A stretch of DNA of 27,300 nt, taken from NCBI GenBank assembly GCA_902496845.1, contig CABVCJ010000024.1, positions 1 to 27,300 on the forward strand, given 5' to 3'. This document shows, one piece after another, positions 23,484 to 27,300 of this stretch (position 1 is its first letter; each line of letters starts with the position of its first letter). The position numbers and the translations under genes are program-made. Source of the DNA: an uncultured Collinsella sp. Its GTDB lineage: Bacteria; Actinomycetota; Coriobacteriia; Coriobacteriales; Coriobacteriaceae. A model generated the notes under the pieces. The model had not been told where the DNA came from and made no database searches. It saw nothing but the letters and a program-made list of their open reading frames with translations.

Positions 23484-23510
23484 ACTTAAGTCATCAGCTA
23501 AATATGCCTG

Positions 23511-23546
23511 AAAGGGGTCGTTTCGATTGAAGCGGCCCCTTTTTTG
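23511..23546 (+). terminator. Terminator of the SipW-type pair
   Basis: AAAGGGGTCGTTTC pairs with GAAGCGGCCCCTTT (two mismatches or wobbles) around a short loop, followed by TTTT. It lies 27 bases after the stop codon. Confidence 0.85.
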
Positions 23547-23628
23547 TGGATGTCTGATGCAAGCACTTTGTCGCATATCGCTCGGGATCGGCGATAATGT
23601 GAGGAACTGTTCTTCCTGGAGGTTCCTT

Positions 23629-24711
23629 ATGGACGGCATCGCTTCTAGTGTTCCGCTGATTGCTCGGCCGAGTTTTGACCGCGCTTGCAGCTTTGTGCCG
23701 TCCGAATATGTCCAGGCTTGGGAGTGGTTCTTGCGCGAGGAGCAGCGTTGCGGCCTGTGGGACAAACTTCCGCATCGCACGAACGCTGACAGCCCTCAAT
23801 ATCCCTTTCGTCTGACGATTGATTCCGAGCTCTTTCCGGTGTCGCGCGATTCGGGCATCTTTTGGCCAGGTCGCGGACGTGTTAAGCATCCGCGCGAGAA
23901 GACCTTTGCGCTCTCGGTGCACAACTCAAAGCGCGGCGCCTACCCCGATGTTCCGCCGCTCTATCTTGAGGACGGCACGTGGGTGCTCAAGTACTCGTCG
24001 CAAAGTACTTCGGTCGAAAACTGGCGCGACCAAGACTACAACCAAAAGATGATCAACTGCATGGAATGCGGCGTTCCCGTTGGCGTGTTCTTTGCAACGA
24101 GCACTGGCTACAAGGTGCTGGGTCTCGCATTCGTCGAGCGCTACGAGCCCGAGAACAGCTGGTTTGTGCTGTACGGCCCCGTCCATAAGGGCGGACCCGA
24201 CGCTCGTTTCTTCCCCGATATGAGCTACATGAAGGACGCTCCGGTCACAGCGGAGTTTTCCGGCGCTCCAGCGAGCGACGATGAAAAGGTTCGCTATGCG
24301 CTGCGTCGCGAGCGAATCAGCCAGCAGCGTTTTCGCACTGAGCTCTTTGAGGCCTACACTGGTCGATGCGCCGTCTCGGGCTGCAACGTCAACGAAGCGC
24401 TCGAAGCCGCGCATATCGAGAACTACTCGGGTCCCAAGTCACAAGTTGTCAGCAACGGTATTCTGCTGCGTCGCGACCTGCACTCGCTCTTCGACGCTCA
24501 TCTGATTTCGTTTGAGCTCGTGCGTGGCGACTATCAGCTGTGTGGGTCGTATCTTCTGCAGCATACGGACTATGCCGCGTTTGCAGGGTCGGTATTGCGC
24601 GAGCCGGATGAGCATCGCCTACGTCCCAATGCTCGGTTCCTCGAGGCTCACCGCGCCGAGTTCGATTTCTCGGAATCGCGCCGTCGGGCGGAAGCCGTTG
24701 CTCCGTATTAG
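23629..24711 (+). CDS. HNH endonuclease (HNH_2 type) with unidentified N-terminal domain
   Basis: A 360-residue protein. The C-terminal half holds an HNH_2-type nuclease: Cys247 and Cys252 (R-C-A-V-S-G-C), A-A-H-I with His262, Asn276-Gly277, and D-L-H-S-L-F-D (Asp283 to Asp289). The N-terminal 215 residues (V-L-K-Y-S-S-Q, then G-V-P-V-G-V-F-F and W-F-V-L-Y-G-P) could be a substrate-recognition domain; a base-recognition fold of the SRA/PUA kind is possible but not shown. Start ATG 23629 has GGAGG 6 bases upstream. It stands alone without methylase or specificity gene. Possible roles are restriction of modified DNA or another defence function. Confidence 0.8.
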   Translation: MDGIASSVPLIARPSFDRACSFVPSEYVQAWEWFLREEQRCGLWDKLPHRTNADSPQYPFRLTIDSELFPVSRDSGIFWPGRGRVKHPREKTFALSVHNSKRGAYPDVPPLYLEDGTWVLKYSSQSTSVENWRDQDYNQKMINCMECGVPVGVFFATSTGYKVLGLAFVERYEPENSWFVLYGPVHKGGPDARFFPDMSYMKDAPVTAEFSGAPASDDEKVRYALRRERISQQRFRTELFEAYTGRCAVSGCNVNEALEAAHIENYSGPKSQVVSNGILLRRDLHSLFDAHLISFELVRGDYQLCGSYLLQHTDYAAFAGSVLREPDEHRLRPNARFLEAHRAEFDFSESRRRAEAVAPY

Positions 24712-24829
24712 TTAGATGCGGCCCGTCGCAACCCAATCATGTCGATTGATCGGATCGCGCCGTGCCGCATCGGGAGCTGCACGATCCTGCCATCCTCTCC
24801 TCAACAGTTAAAACGGGAAAGGGGAGACC

Positions 24830-24886
24830 ATGGGATGGCGAAGCGATATCGCGCGAGGCATGTACGGAAACCTACCGCGAGCGTAA
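24830..24886 (+). CDS. Possible 18-codon leader ORF
   Basis: ATG 24830 has a strong GGGGAG site about 5 bases upstream and opens a frame of 18 codons that ends in TAA at 24884-24886, directly touching the ATG of the next ORF. It may be a leader that delivers ribosomes to the zinc-ribbon gene. The peptide has no recognisable feature. Confidence 0.35.
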   Translation: MGWRSDIARGMYGNLPRA

Positions 24887-25111
24887 ATGGACCGGAATCT
24901 GTTCCCGCTCGTCGAGGTCACCTGCAGCCAAATCTGTCTGCCGTGCCCAAGCTGCGGCGCAGGCCTCCCATGCCTGGACATCAGCTTCATCGACGCCCGC
25001 GACAAACACGCTGCCGACCTACGGGCTCGAACGGGCCTGCGTCTCCCGGTCTATCCTCAGCAATGCCCAACCTGCGGATGTGCCATTACCTATGACGAGG
25101 CGGAGTCATAG
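24887..25111 (+). CDS. Small zinc-ribbon protein, 74 aa
   Basis: Two Cys pairs (C-P-S-C-G near residue 20 and C-P-T-C-G near residue 60) plus extra cysteines make a zinc ribbon likely. The ATG directly follows the stop of an 18-codon ORF that has a good ribosome site, and has none of its own, so translation would be by reinitiation. Overlapping frames in this stretch lack such motifs. I do not recognise the family and cannot exclude that the frame is a chance one. Confidence 0.5.
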   Translation: MDRNLFPLVEVTCSQICLPCPSCGAGLPCLDISFIDARDKHAADLRARTGLRLPVYPQQCPTCGCAITYDEAES

Positions 25112-25163
25112 CTTCGAAGACCGAATTACCCATTAAACAAACCCAGTGCCCCGAATCACCGCC

Positions 25164-26462
25164 CTACGCCCGCAACGCTCCAATGGGGAACACGTAGACG
25201 TCGTGCTCGGCGTCGTAGCGGCAGAAGGGCGAGGTCGCGGTGATGACGGCGCAGAACTCCGGCTGGGGGTTGCGCGCGGCAGGGTTCAGAGCGACCTTGC
25301 GGCGCAGGCGCTCGATGTTGCGGATTCCGTCGCTAACCTTGGATTCGCCGAGCTTGATTTCTATCGCTGCCCAGCGGCCATCGTTCAGCTCGATGGTGGC
25401 ATCGACCTCAAGCCCGTCGGAGTCGCCGTAGTAGTGGAGCGAGCCCGGATGCGAGCCGGGCAGGCACGAGGTGTAGACACTCAGATCGTGAATGCACAGA
25501 GACTCAAAGAGCAGGCCAAAAGTTTGGCCGTCCGCAAGGAGCCTTTCGGGATTCATTCCAAGCGCGGCTGCGGGAATGGAAGGGTCGGCGAAATAGCGCT
25601 TTGGCTTGGTGCGCAGGCGGGATTTTGCGCGGACGGGTGCATCCCAGCCGGGCAGATTTACGATCGCATACATGCTCTCCAGCATGTCGAGGTAAAACGC
25701 CACGGTCGAAGTTGCCGGCTGGGCGTCACTGTCACCCAACGAGGCGTCTGCTGCGATGGTGTTGAGCGTAGCAGAGGTCGCAACGTTGCGCGCGAGCGAG
25801 GACACAATGTGCCGCGCTGTAGACCCCACGCCTCCTTTTTGCGGAACGCTGACTTCGTACATGGCATCGAGATACTGGTTGACGACCTCTGCGGCCATCT
25901 GAGGGCTCGCCCCGACAAGCGCCGGCCATCCTCCGCAGCAAATTGCGTCGGCCAGCATGGGGAGCGAGCCTGTATAGGCCGAAGGCTCGAATGATCCTTC
26001 GAATAGGTCTTGCAGCGAAACGGATCCCGTTGAAAGCCCTCGTTCCCAAAGCGTCATGGTGCTCATGTCGAGACGAGCTATGCGACCGGCGCCGCTGTGA
26101 GTGACAGAGTCTTTTGCCGGCGTTGACGACCCGGTGAGGATAAAGAGGCCCTTCTCGCCGCCGGATGCATCTACGGCGCGGCGCGTGGCGTCCCATGTTG
26201 CGGGGGTCTCCTGCCACTCATCGATGACGTGCGGCTTATTGCCCTGAAGAGCGAGCGAAGGGTCGGCTTCGACCAGCGATTTTACATTTGGGTCATCAAG
26301 ATGAACGACGCTCTCACCGAATGCGAGCGCGGTCCATGATTTGCCGCACCATTTTGTGCCCCGAATCTCGACCGCTCCAAAAATCTGGAGCAGGGTTTGC
26401 AGTCGTTCGTCCAACAGGCGAGGACGGTAGGATTTGGGCTGTTCCGAACCATAAGAAATCAT
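25164..26462 (-). CDS. AAA-type ATPase with DUF4143 C-terminal domain
   Basis: A 432-residue protein of the common AAA_14/DUF4143 group. The Walker A is G-T-K-W-C-G-K-S (35-42) and Walker B is V-I-D-E-W (Asp81, Glu82), followed by L-T-G-S-S. The C-terminal DUF4143 part has V-D-A-T-I-E-L-N and A-I-E-I-K, the PD-(D/E)XK-like pattern typical of it. These proteins are widespread, and their function is poorly known; defence or toxin-antitoxin-like roles have been suggested. ATG 26462 has TGAGGT about 9 bases upstream. Four exactly 23-bp-spaced palindromes lie just before it, a likely control region. Confidence 0.9.
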   Translation of the reverse strand: MISYGSEQPKSYRPRLLDERLQTLLQIFGAVEIRGTKWCGKSWTALAFGESVVHLDDPNVKSLVEADPSLALQGNKPHVIDEWQETPATWDATRRAVDASGGEKGLFILTGSSTPAKDSVTHSGAGRIARLDMSTMTLWERGLSTGSVSLQDLFEGSFEPSAYTGSLPMLADAICCGGWPALVGASPQMAAEVVNQYLDAMYEVSVPQKGGVGSTARHIVSSLARNVATSATLNTIAADASLGDSDAQPATSTVAFYLDMLESMYAIVNLPGWDAPVRAKSRLRTKPKRYFADPSIPAAALGMNPERLLADGQTFGLLFESLCIHDLSVYTSCLPGSHPGSLHYYGDSDGLEVDATIELNDGRWAAIEIKLGESKVSDGIRNIERLRRKVALNPAARNPQPEFCAVITATSPFCRYDAEHDVYVFPIGALRA

Positions 26463-26489
26463 GATTGATAAACCTCACTACCTGCGCAT

Positions 26490-26572
26490 ACTCGATTTTC
26501 GAGGATAATCATACTCGATTTTCGAGGATTTTCGCACTCGATTTTCGAGGAAATCTGGACTCGATTTTCGAG
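26490..26572. repeat. Four palindromes CTCGATTTTCGAG at exact 23-bp period
   Basis: Copies of CTCGATTTTCGAG start at 26491, 26514, 26537 and 26560, each 23 bases apart, with variable AT-rich 10-bp spacers. Each unit is a CTCGA/TCGAG inverted repeat. The array sits 28 bases before the ATPase start on the minus strand and just beyond the end of the DUF5710 gene. Two helical turns plus a little fits side-by-side binding of a dimeric protein. Confidence 0.9.
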
Positions 26573-26579
26573 CTTTGCC

Positions 26580-27278
26580 CTACAGGTAGATCCCCTCGAA
26601 CAGTGTCTTGTGAAACTTAGTGTGGTGGTCGCGTGCCCAGGTGAAGAGCGCCTGGTCAAAGTCGCTCTGACTGGCGGGGATGCCATAGACGCCGGCGACT
26701 TCCACGCGCACGAACTCCAGCGCGGGCAGCTTGTTGATGGCCGTGAGTGCAAACGGCGATGTGGGCTCCTCGAACAGGTAATGGCTGCCTTGCAGCGCGC
26801 CGCAGCCTGTGCAGGTGCTGGCGAGCGATACGGCCTTGGTGGTGCGCGACGTTACGGGCTTGTAGCCGCAGCGCTCGCGCAGGTAGTCGCGGATCTCGGC
26901 CGGCACGCAGCCCAGTGCGGGGATGATGGCCACGGCGTTGGCGCGGGCGGTGTCGATCGCGATGTGGCCCGCGTCGTCCATGGCAGGCGCAGCGCTGAGC
27001 ACAGCCTCGCTGCCCGAGTCCTCGGCCGCCCAATACGGAATGCCAAAGGCCGCGACCGTCGTCTGCTCGTGGCACTTCCAACATTCGCGCTTGCCCAGTA
27101 TCAGGTAGATGTAGGGCGCGCTGGGGTCGGAGCGGTCCACGCCGGGCAGCCATTGGGCAAAGGGCTCGGGGTTGACGCCATCGGGCACGTACCAGATCTT
27201 CTTGGCCCGGTCCCACTTGGCGCCCAGGGCCTTGGCCTCGTCTTTGTGCGAAAAGGGAACATCGAGCTCGGTGCGCAT
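26580..27278 (-). CDS. DUF5710-domain protein with two CxxC pairs
   Basis: A 232-residue protein. Residues 4-32 (L-D-V-P-F, K-D-E-A-K-A-L-G-A-K-W-D, K-I-W-Y-V-P) are a clear DUF5710 domain, a small motif found in DNA-handling and mobile-element proteins such as DnaG-like primases. CxxC pairs at 66-69 and 156-159 could bind one zinc ion. The rest is not recognised. ATG 27278 has AAAGGAG about 7 bases upstream. It is followed, on the minus strand, by the palindrome array and the ATPase gene, with 117 bases between, so co-transcription is possible. Confidence 0.8.
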   Translation of the reverse strand: MRTELDVPFSHKDEAKALGAKWDRAKKIWYVPDGVNPEPFAQWLPGVDRSDPSAPYIYLILGKRECWKCHEQTTVAAFGIPYWAAEDSGSEAVLSAAPAMDDAGHIAIDTARANAVAIIPALGCVPAEIRDYLRERCGYKPVTSRTTKAVSLASTCTGCGALQGSHYLFEEPTSPFALTAINKLPALEFVRVEVAGVYGIPASQSDFDQALFTWARDHHTKFHKTLFEGIYL

Positions 27279-27300
27279 GGCGGCTCCTTTGTGTGGCTTG

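Overview
The window looks like chromosomal DNA of a gut Coriobacteriia bacterium, most likely Collinsella or a close relative. This is inferred from high-GC coding DNA rich in C/G-ending codons, from the gene families present (homoserine O-acyltransferase, M16C peptidase, mannose-family PTS with FrlB-like deglycases, SipW-type signal proteins, DUF4143 ATPase), and from AT-richer intergenic stretches packed with small repeats. No rRNA, tRNA, CRISPR array or transposase was seen.

Positions 1-8000 are mostly housekeeping: the 5' part of an L-lactate/2-hydroxyacid dehydrogenase (minus), metA (plus), an AbiEi-like/PD-(D/E)XK-like gene flanked by two matching repeat clusters, 5-formyltetrahydrofolate cyclo-ligase (minus), a hicAB toxin-antitoxin pair (minus) whose promoter is covered by LexA-type boxes, and a large M16C zinc peptidase (minus).

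Positions 8700-18430 form a catabolic locus for Amadori-type compounds (fructoselysine/glucoselysine-like). It has two GntR/UTRA regulators; a mannose-family PTS (IIA, IIB, IIC, IID); an FrlB/GfrF-like deglycase; an FrlD-like PfkB kinase; and a second deglycase gene present twice, at 8825-9859 and 16531-17565. The two copies differ at one synonymous base, and their identity stops at the start and stop codons. Similar ATAACGTTAT-like sites lie at three promoters and suggest one GntR regulon. After the operon terminator lies a dead in-frame IIC-IID chimera, a relic of a second PTS. Work on Collinsella intestinalis consuming epsilon-fructoselysine, as I recall it, fits this reading; the exact substrate here is not proven.

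Positions 18430-23550 hold repeat blocks of GAGAGAT and then a PilZ (c-di-GMP) gene coupled to a membrane-anchored protein. An unrelated small gene (minus) follows, then two secreted proteins with SipW-type signal sequences. The anchored protein shares a C-terminal motif with the secreted ones, so this may be a cell-surface or matrix module under c-di-GMP input.

Positions 23550-27300 hold an HNH endonuclease with an unidentified N-terminal domain, a small zinc-ribbon ORF behind an 18-codon leader, a DUF4143-type ATPase (minus) with four exact 23-bp-spaced palindromes in front of it, and a DUF5710 zinc protein (minus).
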